The translations under genes and the position numbers were made by a program. From Bacteroidota bacterium (GTDB lineage: Bacteria; Bacteroidota; Rhodothermia; Rhodothermales; JAHQVL01): a stretch of DNA of 64,000 nt. Under the pieces are notes generated by a model. It was not told the DNA's origin, did not search any database, and saw nothing but the letters and a program-made list of their open reading frames with translations. The stretch lies in contig JBCCIM010000009.1 in the NCBI GenBank assembly GCA_039111535.1, positions 1-64,000 on the forward strand. Direction: 5' to 3'. This document shows positions 1 to 9,065 of the stretch, piece by piece (the stretch's first letter is position 1; each line of letters opens with the position of its first letter).

Positions 1-4
1 CTGG

Positions 5-1552
5 ATGACTGTGGAAATGCAGATCAACCCGTTAGATCAAGTGGCTAACATGCAGGATCAGACAGAATGGATTGTTAACGTTCATGGTACCTTTGCTGCG
101 CATGAAGACGATGCAGGCGAAGCCTGGTGGCAGTGGGGCAGTGACTTTTCTAAAACGCTGCAAGCTCACCTGCCAGGCCATGTCCAGTTTCTACCAGCAG
201 ATCATACCTTTCACTGGAGCGGTAAAAATTCTGAAAGAGAAAGAGAGCAGGCGGCGCGTGACTTGCTCACGCTGCTTGAGGGGATTGACCGCCCATTTCA
301 TGTTATTGCGCACAGCCATGGTGGGAGCGTATTGTGGCGCGCGTTGCAATTGAGTTTGTTCAAGTCAGTTACCAAACCACCCGGGCATGCAGACCGCCAG
401 GGCTTGACCAATCTGAAAAGCTGGACAACAATTGGTACACCTTTCCTTGATATCAAACCTCAAGCCATTGAAGTTAACCTTTTCACCCTGTTATATCGCT
501 TTGCAGCTATTCTGGCTTACTTGCTGTTCTTTGCGGCAGCGGGATATATCGCTTACGTACTGCTTGGTCTAATCCCGGCGCTGGCCTGGCCGTTTACGAA
601 AGGTTGGTTGATTGCAGCACTTGTTACTTTACCTGTGTCGCTGCTCTTGATGCTCGTTGGTGTCGGTAATGCTGCCGGCTTTCTTGAGGCCATGATGCTC
701 GAGATTGGCAAGCCTTTGCAGCGTTGGACAAGCCGCGTATATGCTGGTCGGTGGTTGCCGCTCTGGTCTGAACACGATGAAGCCCTGCTTGCCATTCGGG
801 CTGCGCGCAAGATGAAAGGTGAGTTTGCACCGCGTATCGAACCGGTAAAAGCTGTCTTCGGGACGGATGTGCTTTTGCGGATATTTCGCTGGCCATCGGA
901 AAAGCTATGGATGCCGGTGTACAACAGGTTTCTGGCACCCCGTGGTGACCGTGCTTTTTTGTCCATCTTGCAAAAATTTTCTTCAGGAAATGATTTGCCC
1001 GGCACGCTCGTCAGGCGGGTCACGGCCGGACCGGCACCGTTGCTTGATAGTCCACCATCCCTTTCCCCATCTATACAAACCGAATTGGTAGACAATGCAA
1101 ATGCGGCCTTGCTTAAAGTAATGCCGCAAGTTCGCCCCTTGCTGGGTGGGTTGGCAGCCGGTCAGATGTTACTCAAACAGGATCATGATCCCGGCTTGCT
1201 CTCTGGTGATGAGATGGTCCATACCACGTATTACAGACATGCTGAAATCATTAAGCTGATCGGAGACTATATCAGGCGGACAACGCCAGGGGATGCAATT
1301 GGTGTGGGGGCCGTCGATCCGTGGTTGGCGCAAATGGAGCACTGGAAGCAGACATCCCTGAAAACAATACAAGATCATCCGGGTGATCCAGGCGGGTGGA
1401 CGCTGTATCGCTGGATGGGAAAGGTGCTTTCTGAGGGCCAGGTTGTTCAGGGATTCTATAACGCGATGCCTGTGCCAGGTTTATTACGATTGGCAAAAAT
1501 AGCGTTGGCGTTGGCTGATATGTATGAGCGGAATAAGTCTAAAGATGGTTGA
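5..1552 (+). CDS. alpha/beta-hydrolase-fold protein with internal membrane segments
   Basis: This 515-residue protein is probably a membrane-bound serine hydrolase of unknown substrate. The N-terminal half has the alpha/beta-hydrolase pattern: an oxyanion-hole HG at residues 27-28 (VNVHGTF) and a nucleophile elbow AHSHGGS with Ser104. About residues 160-230 are strongly hydrophobic and hold two or three membrane helices, so the catalytic part is followed by a membrane insertion and then a soluble C-terminal region of about 270 residues I do not recognise. The frame stays open to the window edge upstream of the first ATG, so an earlier start cannot be excluded. The downstream gene is convergent, with a hairpin between them. 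The fold call is fairly secure; the function is not. Confidence 0.7.
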   Translation: MTVEMQINPLDQVANMQDQTEWIVNVHGTFAAHEDDAGEAWWQWGSDFSKTLQAHLPGHVQFLPADHTFHWSGKNSEREREQAARDLLTLLEGIDRPFHVIAHSHGGSVLWRALQLSLFKSVTKPPGHADRQGLTNLKSWTTIGTPFLDIKPQAIEVNLFTLLYRFAAILAYLLFFAAAGYIAYVLLGLIPALAWPFTKGWLIAALVTLPVSLLLMLVGVGNAAGFLEAMMLEIGKPLQRWTSRVYAGRWLPLWSEHDEALLAIRAARKMKGEFAPRIEPVKAVFGTDVLLRIFRWPSEKLWMPVYNRFLAPRGDRAFLSILQKFSSGNDLPGTLVRRVTAGPAPLLDSPPSLSPSIQTELVDNANAALLKVMPQVRPLLGGLAAGQMLLKQDHDPGLLSGDEMVHTTYYRHAEIIKLIGDYIRRTTPGDAIGVGAVDPWLAQMEHWKQTSLKTIQDHPGDPGGWTLYRWMGKVLSEGQVVQGFYNAMPVPGLLRLAKIALALADMYERNKSKDG

Positions 1553-1557
1553 ATTGA

Positions 1558-1595
1558 GTCCGCTCTTTGCACATTTACGCCTTGCTAGAGCGGAC
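1558..1595. terminator. hairpin between convergent genes
   Basis: Perfect 9-bp inverted repeat GTCCGCTCT / AGAGCGGAC with a 20-nt loop, filling the gap between two convergent stop codons. A short T-run (ATTTTT) follows about 8 nt later on the plus strand. Position and symmetry fit a bidirectional terminator. Confidence 0.55.
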
Positions 1596-1600
1596 ATTGC

Positions 1601-2791
1601 CTATTTTTCGAGGATGCTGGTTTTGCGCGACAGTGTAGCTGAGCCTGTAGCCCAAACCAGGTTGAGTTCGTCTGCTTGCATGGCATTGAGCGCTTGTTGA
1701 ATGCCCTGACACGTGAAGGCAGGCTTTACGCCGTTGATCTCAGTGAACCGCAGGCCGGGCCGGATGCCGGCTGCTTGTGCAGGAGAGTTGTCCCATACAG
1801 CCGCTACATATACTTCCCCCTCAAAAGCCAATGAGAATCCAAAAGACGGATGTGAAAAGCCGCCATCAGCATATTGGTTAAAGTAGGCCGCCTCTGACTT
1901 GATGTCGAGTGTCACTACAAAGTGCTTGAGCATCGCAGCGCCTATCAGGCTGGGTGATAATTCGCGCTGGATTGCACCCACGCGACCAAGTTTCAGGTTA
2001 TCTATGGCGAGCGCTTTTAATTCAACCTGGAGCTGATCGGCGTTGGCGGCTTGTCCGCCTAATGAGCCGCCGGCAGATCCGAATCCGCTATTTGTGTTGC
2101 CTACACCTTTAGCATTTCTTGCGCCCTCCAAATCTGCTGTAGAAATAGCAAAGTAAGCCGGTGATCCCGTGTCAAACATTGCTTTGCTGCGGGCACGCCG
2201 GGCGAATTGTACGTCCAGGAAAGGTGTATGCGTGTAGCCAAAGCTGTGGAGTTGGGTCTTGGTTGCATGGCCCAGAGAAGGCATGTGCGTCACATCCGTA
2301 TTGAACCTGATGACCCCTTTGTTAAGGTCGATTTGCCAGGCACCGAGCGGTAACAGTTCTGAACCGAGTACACCATCTCCGATAAAGCAATTTGTCGCAG
2401 TTGAACCCGCAAAATCTGCAGCAAACATGGGCACTTTGTTCATAATTGTGCCTCCGATGTTGATGGAGGTTTGCACGATGTTGCTTTCAATGATATTTCC
2501 GTGGGAGTCCTGGCCCTTGCTTTTGCCGACAACTTGCAAGCCTAACTCCTGCGCAAGCGTTTTGTCAATCATCGAGGGCGACCCTGTATCGAAAACAAAG
2601 CGCCTTGGTTTACCGCCCAGTTCAACTTCAACATAGATTTTGGAAGCCATTACCTGAACAGGGATTTCAAACGACGATGTTTCATTTCCCAGGTAGGGCC
2701 CTTGTGTCATCCATTGGGGCGGCGTGTGCTGCGCAATTGACGAAGAGGCCAGTAGCAGGGATACAAACAAAAATGCAATGGATGGCTTCAT
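1601..2791 (-). CDS. exported retropepsin-like aspartyl protease with C-terminal PDZ domain
   Basis: This 396-residue protein is predicted to be a secreted or periplasmic aspartyl protease. Residues 1-21 form a signal peptide (MKPSIAFLFVSLLLASSSIA). Two DTGSP signatures are visible, with Asp68 in FDTGSPSMID and Asp207 in MFDTGSPAY, the two lobes of a bilobal aspartyl protease. The last 70 residues, including NSPAQAAGIRPGL, look like a PDZ domain that would bind peptide termini. The start was placed at the Met that opens the signal peptide; an in-frame Met 15 codons upstream would bury it. It is transcribed alone; the operon upstream on the same strand ends 230 bp before it. The natural substrate is unknown. 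Confidence 0.75.
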   Translation of the reverse strand: MKPSIAFLFVSLLLASSSIAQHTPPQWMTQGPYLGNETSSFEIPVQVMASKIYVEVELGGKPRRFVFDTGSPSMIDKTLAQELGLQVVGKSKGQDSHGNIIESNIVQTSINIGGTIMNKVPMFAADFAGSTATNCFIGDGVLGSELLPLGAWQIDLNKGVIRFNTDVTHMPSLGHATKTQLHSFGYTHTPFLDVQFARRARSKAMFDTGSPAYFAISTADLEGARNAKGVGNTNSGFGSAGGSLGGQAANADQLQVELKALAIDNLKLGRVGAIQRELSPSLIGAAMLKHFVVTLDIKSEAAYFNQYADGGFSHPSFGFSLAFEGEVYVAAVWDNSPAQAAGIRPGLRFTEINGVKPAFTCQGIQQALNAMQADELNLVWATGSATLSRKTSILEK

Positions 2792-3021
2792 TGGCGGGTT
2801 TAAGTTGACACGGTCAGTTGGCGAAGTAAAATGCACTATTGAGCTAGTGAAACAGGAGAGGCTGCCGCTCCACGGTGCATTTATTTACGCAAAGCGACTG
2901 GTTTATTCGTTGCGAAAAAGTACAGCGCCTGGTTTGTGCTCACCTGCACCCATGTATAACGGACATAGACGCAGTTTCTTGTGTCTCCTTGAACAGGTGC
3001 TGCAAATTTTATGTGCTCAGC

Positions 3022-3699
3022 TTAAAACCGTTCTTCGTCGAAAAAGAGGTTGATGTGTTCGACGCCTTTCACATCCTGCAACGCCTTGGTGAACGAGGCG
3101 CTTTTTTTCTCGGTTTTAAAATCTACGTAGTACGACATTTCGACGCCATCCGCCTCCGTGCCAAGGGTTTTCACATTGATCACTTTGTATTTTTTGCAAT
3201 ATTGTTTTAGTACGCCCATGTAAGGCGGTGTTTCTTCGCCATTGGCCCAAAAGGAAAACTGCAACAAATACTCTTTTCGATTGGGTACCGACAGCTTTGT
3301 TTTTGAGAAGACAAAGAGGATAGCAGAGACGTACAGGGTGCCGGTTAAGGCGAGCATATGGTAGCCAACACCTGTTGCCATACCGATAGCCAAACTGAAA
3401 AAAATGTAGACAATGTCTTTGGTATCCTTTACCGCGGTGCGAAATCTGATGATCGACATGGCGCCGACCAACCCAAAAGCACGCGCCAGGTTATTGCCAA
3501 TCGCCATGATGACAATCGCTGTAATCATGGCGAGTAAAACCATCGAGTTTACAAAGTTGGCTGAATAACCGGGGCCAGTGTGCGTAAGCCTGTAAATCCA
3601 TGAGATGAACAACCCGCAAACCAGCGCAATGGTGATGTTCAGCATCATTGCAGAGGACGAGAGCGGAAAGAGATCCAGTTGGGCGAGTTCGTTAATCAT
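3022..3699 (-). CDS. DUF4956 membrane protein
   Basis: This 225-residue protein matches my knowledge of the DUF4956 family: an N-terminal block of about four membrane helices (residues 15-130) with the family-like stretch LVGAMSIIRFRTAVKD between helices, then a cytoplasmic domain of about 95 residues. DUF4956 genes are very often next to VTC-domain genes, as here: the start codon overlaps the upstream VTC-domain stop by 4 bp (ATGA), indicating translational coupling. It is the last gene of the four-gene operon that begins at 7375. The biochemical role is unknown; co-occurrence suggests it works with the VTC-domain protein at the inner membrane. Confidence 0.8.
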   Translation of the reverse strand: MINELAQLDLFPLSSSAMMLNITIALVCGLFISWIYRLTHTGPGYSANFVNSMVLLAMITAIVIMAIGNNLARAFGLVGAMSIIRFRTAVKDTKDIVYIFFSLAIGMATGVGYHMLALTGTLYVSAILFVFSKTKLSVPNRKEYLLQFSFWANGEETPPYMGVLKQYCKKYKVINVKTLGTEADGVEMSYYVDFKTEKKSASFTKALQDVKGVEHINLFFDEERF

Positions 3700-4499
3700 A
3701 ACGCGTACTGATTGTTTAATGCTGGGGCCTGGGTGCGATACGGAGACCGATCAACCGTGAGGCCATAACGAAACTTCCTTGGGCCATTGTGGGAGTCGAG
3801 GCAAATGGTATACTTGGAAAGTGCCATGCGTTTGAGTTGGTAGCGCTCGAGTATCCTGAGGATCCAGTGGGGCAGTCCTGTGAAAAATTTCACTTCCAAG
3901 ATGAAATGCCCCGGCATCGCATACTTGATCTGATGCTCTTTGTAGAGCATGCCCAACGACGGGAAGAGGGTGCTGCGTACATTTTTGTCGAACGTGAGGC
4001 GGACCTTGGGGTCAAATTTGCTAAAAAACGGCTCTCTGTCATAAATCACCAGCACAGCCGGCCGCAGTCTCCGCCGGTTGTAGTGATACAAAAAACGCTG
4101 CGCGTCTTTTTTCTCCTTTCCGTTGCCGCTGAAAGAGATGATGCTGTCATCGATGTTGCCGCCTTCCAGTGCCGTCGCCAGATCTTCAGCGAGCATGGGC
4201 GCGCGGTTTTTCTCGATGTTGTTGTTGTACTTCCGTTTGATCTCTAAAAAGACCACGCTGTCTTTGCCCGGCGTATCATAGCCGCGAATACGAAATTTCT
4301 TACGGACCTTAACGCCGGCGTGCTTTTCATCGTAGCATGAAAAATCGTGGGTGTCGTAATAAACACTCCGCACCGTGTATTCATTTTTCCCCTGTTTGGC
4401 AGCAAACGGATCCACTTTCACATAAGGACGCATTGCTGCTCTGATTTCATCTCTGAGCTTGTCAGGTACGAGGTATTTGTATTCAAATCTGCCGGGCAT
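3696..4499 (-). CDS. VTC (polyphosphate polymerase-type) domain protein
   Basis: The 267-residue protein is a bare VTC domain, the tunnel-shaped catalytic fold known from the yeast vacuolar polyphosphate polymerase. It begins with the characteristic RFEYKYLVP strand and has the basic and acidic strand patterns expected of the tunnel: VRSVYYDTHDF, KVRKKFRIRGY, VFLEIKRKY and FILEVKFF. The Lys/Arg/Glu alternation in these strands is what binds triphosphate-like groups in the family. No membrane segment or SPX domain is present. It lies 12 bp after the HlyD-like gene and overlaps DUF4956. Whether bacterial copies make polyphosphate is not settled, so I call the domain rather than the activity. 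Confidence 0.85.
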   Translation of the reverse strand: MPGRFEYKYLVPDKLRDEIRAAMRPYVKVDPFAAKQGKNEYTVRSVYYDTHDFSCYDEKHAGVKVRKKFRIRGYDTPGKDSVVFLEIKRKYNNNIEKNRAPMLAEDLATALEGGNIDDSIISFSGNGKEKKDAQRFLYHYNRRRLRPAVLVIYDREPFFSKFDPKVRLTFDKNVRSTLFPSLGMLYKEHQIKYAMPGHFILEVKFFTGLPHWILRILERYQLKRMALSKYTICLDSHNGPRKFRYGLTVDRSPYRTQAPALNNQYAL

Positions 4500-4511
4500 A
4501 TCCTCTTCCGC

Positions 4512-5561
4512 TTATTCTAAAAACCGTTTGACAAATCCCAGGGGTGTGCTCTTTTGGCATGCAATCGCACTTCGCACAGCCATTCCCGGCATAACTGATG
4601 CATCTGCATCATCAAGCACGGCAAGCGCAATCAGTACCTGTTCTCCGTTGACAACGTGCACCTCGCGATCAAGGGAGAAAACTGCAGCGATGAAAGGATT
4701 CGTCTGCCCTGGCACCGTGATTTCGACGGATTCAACTTCTTCCAGGGCTTGCACATCGCTCAGCTTCACCATCATGAAAGCGATTAAGGCTGAAGTGTCT
4801 CTAATAACCAACAGTGTATCTGACGAAAAAGAACGCGCGACGCTGCCGGCAACAGGCGATGTGATGGTGAACGCGTTAATGCGCTTTCTTAGTGCGCCAA
4901 TTTCGTTTTCCAGTGCGAAAATCTGTGTGCGAATCATGTTGAGATAAGCCGGCTTGGCACCCATCTGGGTTGAAGCCAGCTGTGCCTCGGCAATAGAAAC
5001 CGCAATCTGCAAGGCCGCTTCCTTGTTTTTTGCAACCTCATATTCTTCTTCGGAAACAAGCTGTTGGCTGAACAGCTGTTCCAGTCGACGGACGATACCA
5101 GATTGCTCCTTTGCCTCGATGCGAGACAGCGCAAGCCGCTGTTCTGCTTCCTGTACCACAGGTTCTTTTGCTCCTGCTTGATCAACTGCATAATTGGCTT
5201 GCAAGATCGCCAGTTCACCTTCGAGCACAACGAGCCGCTCTTCAATGTTGCTGTCGCTGATGATGCCAACCGTGTCACCAATGGCTACCGTACGATCCGC
5301 TGCCATCTGCTCCGAAAGCGAGAATCTCACTTCCGAGCCGCGCTCAAACTGAGCCACGCTAAAGCCTTCACTTACGCCCGTTTTGTAATTGATGGTATTG
5401 GCGAATAACTGTCCGTCTGTTCCCTTGTAAAGGGTCCACAATTTAGCCGGCACAATTTTACCTTCTGCAACAACATTGCATGGCACCTCAATGGGTGATG
5501 CCAGCAGCAATCCTGCCGCCGCAATCGTTGCGATAGATATTGAAAATAGTTGCTTGTACAT
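4512..5561 (-). CDS. HlyD-like membrane fusion/adaptor protein
   Basis: This 349-residue protein looks like a periplasmic adaptor. It has an N-terminal signal or anchor (residues 5-22), a beta/lipoyl-like region, a long alpha-helical hairpin around residues 105-230 rich in E, A, Q and L (coiled-coil), and a return to the beta region with TITSPVAGSVARSF, the usual lipoyl half-motif of HlyD/AcrA relatives. No transporter gene accompanies it; instead it is second in the operon with the VTC/DUF4956 pair and the beta-helix lipoprotein, with 14-bp and 12-bp gaps. It may link envelope layers for that system, which is inference. Confidence 0.7.
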   Translation of the reverse strand: MYKQLFSISIATIAAAGLLLASPIEVPCNVVAEGKIVPAKLWTLYKGTDGQLFANTINYKTGVSEGFSVAQFERGSEVRFSLSEQMAADRTVAIGDTVGIISDSNIEERLVVLEGELAILQANYAVDQAGAKEPVVQEAEQRLALSRIEAKEQSGIVRRLEQLFSQQLVSEEEYEVAKNKEAALQIAVSIAEAQLASTQMGAKPAYLNMIRTQIFALENEIGALRKRINAFTITSPVAGSVARSFSSDTLLVIRDTSALIAFMMVKLSDVQALEEVESVEITVPGQTNPFIAAVFSLDREVHVVNGEQVLIALAVLDDADASVMPGMAVRSAIACQKSTPLGFVKRFLE

Positions 5562-5575
5562 CTGTTTTGCCTGTG

Positions 5576-7375
5576 TTACAAAGTAACGGACGTAATGATG
5601 GCTGAGACCGTTACGGTACCGACCACTGTTGCGCCGTTTACCGTCCCACCATTGAACATCTCGTCGGATGAGCTACCCGAAACGGTGCCGCCACGATAGA
5701 CGGTGATGGTATCATCCATCGATAGCCACGGGGCTGAGGCGATGAGCGATTGAAATGATTTCCCCGGCGCAATGGCGACGGAGCCGCCTGCACTTTCTAG
5801 CGTGACAAGCGTTCCGGGGGCCTGTGGGGTTGAGAACGTGATGGCAACCGAGGGCTGGGTGGAAGAGGTGCCCGGCGTCTGTGCCATTCTGCCTGCTGCG
5901 CCGGCTGCGAGGAGCACACCACCGCTTATTGCGAAGTCGCCATTGTAGTCGATCGCGCCCTGCTCGGGGCGTATACCTGGTACGGGGCCGGCGATGGCAA
6001 GGCAGCCGTTGGTCATCTCGATGGAGCCGTTTGAGTCGATACCATCGCTACCAGAGGTGATTGTGATCATGCCGCCGTTGAACACCATGTCGTACGGATC
6101 GCCAGGACTCTCAACACCGCCCGGATCGTCACCGTCACCGGAAAGGTTAAAGCCATCATCGATAGCAGTGATGTCGAGGGTGCCGCCATTGATGACCAGA
6201 TCGCCCAGGACAGCTTCGAGTCCTTCAAAGCTCTGGGTCAGGGTGATATCGCCACCATTGATGGTGAGTCCGAGGTCGGCATGGACGCCGTCGTCTCCTG
6301 TTGCAATTTCGATACTGCCGCCATTAATCAGTACGGTGTCGTTTGCGTGAATGCCATCATCAGATGTGTCGACGTTAAAGGTACCGTCATCAACCACCAC
6401 CATGACGGCGCCTTTGAGCCCCTTGGTTGATAGGTCGTCGCTGGGTGTGATGTTGGCGCCACCGCCGGCGCGGATGGACAGCGTCCCTTCCGAAAAGAGG
6501 GCATCGGTTTCAGCCGTAATCGCGTCGCCTTCAGCGTCGATGCTGATGGTGCCACCTTCGATCAGGATATATCCGCGGGTATCATCATCTTCCTCATCCG
6601 ATTTTATGCCATCTCCGCCGGCTGTTATGTCGAGTACCCCGCCGCGCACGACGAGGTAGTGTTTGCCGCGAATGCCTTCGTCGGGTGCGTTAACGGCAAT
6701 GGTGCCATCGCGAATCACAAGTCCGTCTTTGCTTGCAATGCCATCTTGAAATTGTGCGTTCACTGTGAGTGTACCAGTGCCGCCAATGGACAGGTCGTCG
6801 TCACTCCACACAGCCGCGTTCTGCTCTGCAGTTGCCGGGTAGATGGTACCATCGGTGATGGTGTTTGTGGTACCTTCAGCAAGAATCAGCACCGCACGGT
6901 CGGCATTGTCTACACGGATGCCCGAATCAGATGAACTGGTGATCGATGCGCCGGCGAGCACCAGTTTCACTGCACCATCTTCTGGGGTGTCGACTATGAT
7001 TTGGCCGTCGGTGAGCGTGCCGGAAAGTACGTAGGTGCCCGGCGCAGCTACGGTGACAATGCCATCCACTGATGTGGCGCCTGTCCCGTCAATAGAAGCG
7101 GTGATCCCATCCAGTGCAATAGTGGTTGCGGTTGCTGCGTCGTATGTATAGTCGGCTGTGTCTTCATGATCAGCATCGTTGTCCAGCATCGCGTCGGCCA
7201 CCGTAAATGGATCCGCGTTTATGCCCTCGATATCGCAGGAAAGCGTAGAGAGTGCTATTGGGTCTGCAATTACAACATCCTCTTCTTCAATCGCGGAAGT
7301 GCTGTCGCAGGCGGAGAGGGTCAGGATGAGTGCGGGGATCAACCAACTGGCAATTTGTACTTTTTTTATGCTCAT
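5576..7375 (-). CDS. beta-helix carbohydrate-binding-type lipoprotein (DUF4353/Cthe_2159-like)
   Basis: The 599-residue protein has a lipoprotein signal ending LILTLSAC (Cys about residue 23), followed by a low-complexity Asp/Ala/Thr region and then many tandem rungs of the type INGGxxxIxxGDDGI, for example INGGSIEIATGDDGVHAD and INGGTLDITAIDDGFN. This is the right-handed beta-helix pattern of the DUF4353 family, whose studied member Cthe_2159 binds acidic polysaccharides with calcium. It is the first gene of a four-gene operon (7375 down to 3022) with HlyD-like, VTC and DUF4956 proteins, a neighbourhood seen repeatedly for this family together with CotH kinases. It is probably a surface or outer-membrane lipoprotein. 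Confidence 0.75.
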   Translation of the reverse strand: MSIKKVQIASWLIPALILTLSACDSTSAIEEEDVVIADPIALSTLSCDIEGINADPFTVADAMLDNDADHEDTADYTYDAATATTIALDGITASIDGTGATSVDGIVTVAAPGTYVLSGTLTDGQIIVDTPEDGAVKLVLAGASITSSSDSGIRVDNADRAVLILAEGTTNTITDGTIYPATAEQNAAVWSDDDLSIGGTGTLTVNAQFQDGIASKDGLVIRDGTIAVNAPDEGIRGKHYLVVRGGVLDITAGGDGIKSDEEDDDTRGYILIEGGTISIDAEGDAITAETDALFSEGTLSIRAGGGANITPSDDLSTKGLKGAVMVVVDDGTFNVDTSDDGIHANDTVLINGGSIEIATGDDGVHADLGLTINGGDITLTQSFEGLEAVLGDLVINGGTLDITAIDDGFNLSGDGDDPGGVESPGDPYDMVFNGGMITITSGSDGIDSNGSIEMTNGCLAIAGPVPGIRPEQGAIDYNGDFAISGGVLLAAGAAGRMAQTPGTSSTQPSVAITFSTPQAPGTLVTLESAGGSVAIAPGKSFQSLIASAPWLSMDDTITVYRGGTVSGSSSDEMFNGGTVNGATVVGTVTVSAIITSVTL

Positions 7376-7466
7376 GACACCTGGGCTTTGTTATGTAAAG
7401 GATCTAGACTGCGCCCGCTTGGGTGCTGTGGTCCTTTTTTGAACTTAACCGGAGTCTAAGAGACAG

Positions 7467-7496
7467 ATGTTTAGATCATGTTTAGTTAATGTTTGG
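7467..7496 (-). promoter_or_regulatory. three 8-bp direct repeats on an 11-bp period (Pho-box-like)
   Basis: On the minus strand the stretch reads CCAAACAT, CTAAACAT, CTAAACAT, each separated by exactly 3 bp, ending 92 bp upstream of the ATG at 7375. An 8-bp unit with 3-bp spacers is the geometry of Pho boxes bound by OmpR/PhoB-type response regulators. The operon downstream encodes a VTC (polyphosphate-type) protein, which makes phosphate control a tempting inference. The remainder of the 330-bp gap 7376-7705 shows no gene and no clear terminator. Confidence 0.45.
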
Positions 7497-7705
7497 ATAA
7501 TACTAAGGTAACACCCTGGCCTGTTTTGTTGAGGGCAGGGCAACCAATTATGAATGGGGAAGATGTATGATTTCGGCCTGGAAAATGGTAGTGCTGATCC
7601 GGGTATGATGGTTACGCCTGACCACAGCGGGAAGGGATGGGCAACCTATATCCACACGCGTCTTTGTACCTGTGGAAGCTGGGCAATGTAGTAGGTTTGC
7701 GCATG

Positions 7706-8782
7706 CTACTTGATCAAGCTCATCATGCGTGTTTGTGTAAAGTGGCTGGTTTCAAGGCGATAGAGATACAGTCCACTCGCCAAACCTGACGCATCGAACG
7801 CCACCTCATATGAGCCGGCCGGCTGCGTGCCGCTTACAAGCGTAGCTACCAGCTTACCTTCAATTGAATACACACTCAAGTTCACATCAGAACTTGTCTG
7901 TAGGTCATACGATATTCGCGTGGATGGGTTAAACGGGTTTGGGTAATTTTGCGAAAGTGTAAATGATTCAGGAAGATCCTGTCCGAAAGACTCAATCGGT
8001 GTAGATTGGACCTCCATGTCTACAAAATAGTCAACTTCTTCGATAGCACCGCTTGCATCGAGCAGCAGGCCAACGGAATATCCATCCAATGAAACGATGT
8101 CGATGTCGACGTACATTTCTGTGAGCTGCATGGTAACCGGATCATAGGTCCGAAACTCTTCGCGAACCCGTAGCGCCTGTACAGAATTCCCGTCTGGTGT
8201 TATCAGCGTACCCCACCCGTCTACAACTGAAACGGAGGTCTCGATATCTGTGGCAAAAGGAACGCCTGCAATCATGACTGAGGTCGAATCCATCCATGTA
8301 TTTTCAAATGCACCGGGAAATACGATGTCCAACGATGGGGGACTGTAAACGCCGGTCACCTCTTCAGCAATGCCATCGCCGTCGGTGTCAACCAGTGATG
8401 TAGAACCCAGGTGCCAATAATTTCCATTTTCGAGCTGGTAGTATAACGCAGTTTCTACCCCTTCGTCTTCCCCTGTTATGGCGATGTTGGCATTTTCAAA
8501 TGCAGGGTTGTCGCTGCCGGGGAGGTCGGCGGGTAAAGCAACGTAAGTTGCCGTCACGGAGAAAGAGTCAGTGGCAACGGCGCCATTGAAGTCCCAGGTC
8601 TGGTTGGCCCCCGTTGCATTAACAACAGCATCCATCGCCGCGGTTACTTCAAGCGCATAAATGGTTTCGTTGATGCTCCGGCCGATACGGTCGGTTATGA
8701 ACGTTTCAGGGAATGTGATTTGTGCAAACGCTGTATGAGAAAACACAACAAACGAACAGAACAGTAGCAGTATTTTATTCAT
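7706..8782 (-). CDS. secreted protein with C-terminal sorting (T9SS type A-like) domain
   Basis: This 358-residue protein starts with a signal peptide (MNKILLLFCSFVVFSHTAFA) and ends with a canonical 80-residue sorting domain: SQNYPNPFNPSTRISYDL, then a beta-sandwich containing GLASGLYLYRLE and a basic end. Proteins with this tail are exported and processed at the cell surface in Bacteroidota and relatives. The middle, Asp/Thr/Ser-rich part has no motif I recognise. The start was taken at the Met opening the signal peptide; an upstream in-frame Met would add 24 unlikely residues. It appears monocistronic. The sorting-domain call is firm; the biological role is unknown. Confidence 0.8.
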   Translation of the reverse strand: MNKILLLFCSFVVFSHTAFAQITFPETFITDRIGRSINETIYALEVTAAMDAVVNATGANQTWDFNGAVATDSFSVTATYVALPADLPGSDNPAFENANIAITGEDEGVETALYYQLENGNYWHLGSTSLVDTDGDGIAEEVTGVYSPPSLDIVFPGAFENTWMDSTSVMIAGVPFATDIETSVSVVDGWGTLITPDGNSVQALRVREEFRTYDPVTMQLTEMYVDIDIVSLDGYSVGLLLDASGAIEEVDYFVDMEVQSTPIESFGQDLPESFTLSQNYPNPFNPSTRISYDLQTSSDVNLSVYSIEGKLVATLVSGTQPAGSYEVAFDASGLASGLYLYRLETSHFTQTRMMSLIK

Positions 8783-9065
8783 TTTTGACTGGGGATTTGG
8801 TTCGAATGGGCTGTAGGATATGATCGAACGTACCACTGAGAAACGAGCCGGCAAATTTTACTTCTTGCGTCGTAGCAATAGTTCGTTTCATTTGATAAAG
8901 GACCTGGATATGCTGCCCTTTAAAGTAAGCAATTCTTTTGTTGCTTGAAAGCTGAACTACTGCCAGGGACACACTGCGTAATTACGGCTGTAATCTTTTG
9001 AAGCAAATGCGTAGGACCAGCGTTACAGATAAGACGAGGAGTCGTATTGCTGCCTTGGTCTATCA

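Noticed and set aside
8796-8870. tRNA T-loop-like GGTTCGAAT
   Set aside because: No acceptor or anticodon stem can be built around it; it lies in the leader of the sorting-domain gene.
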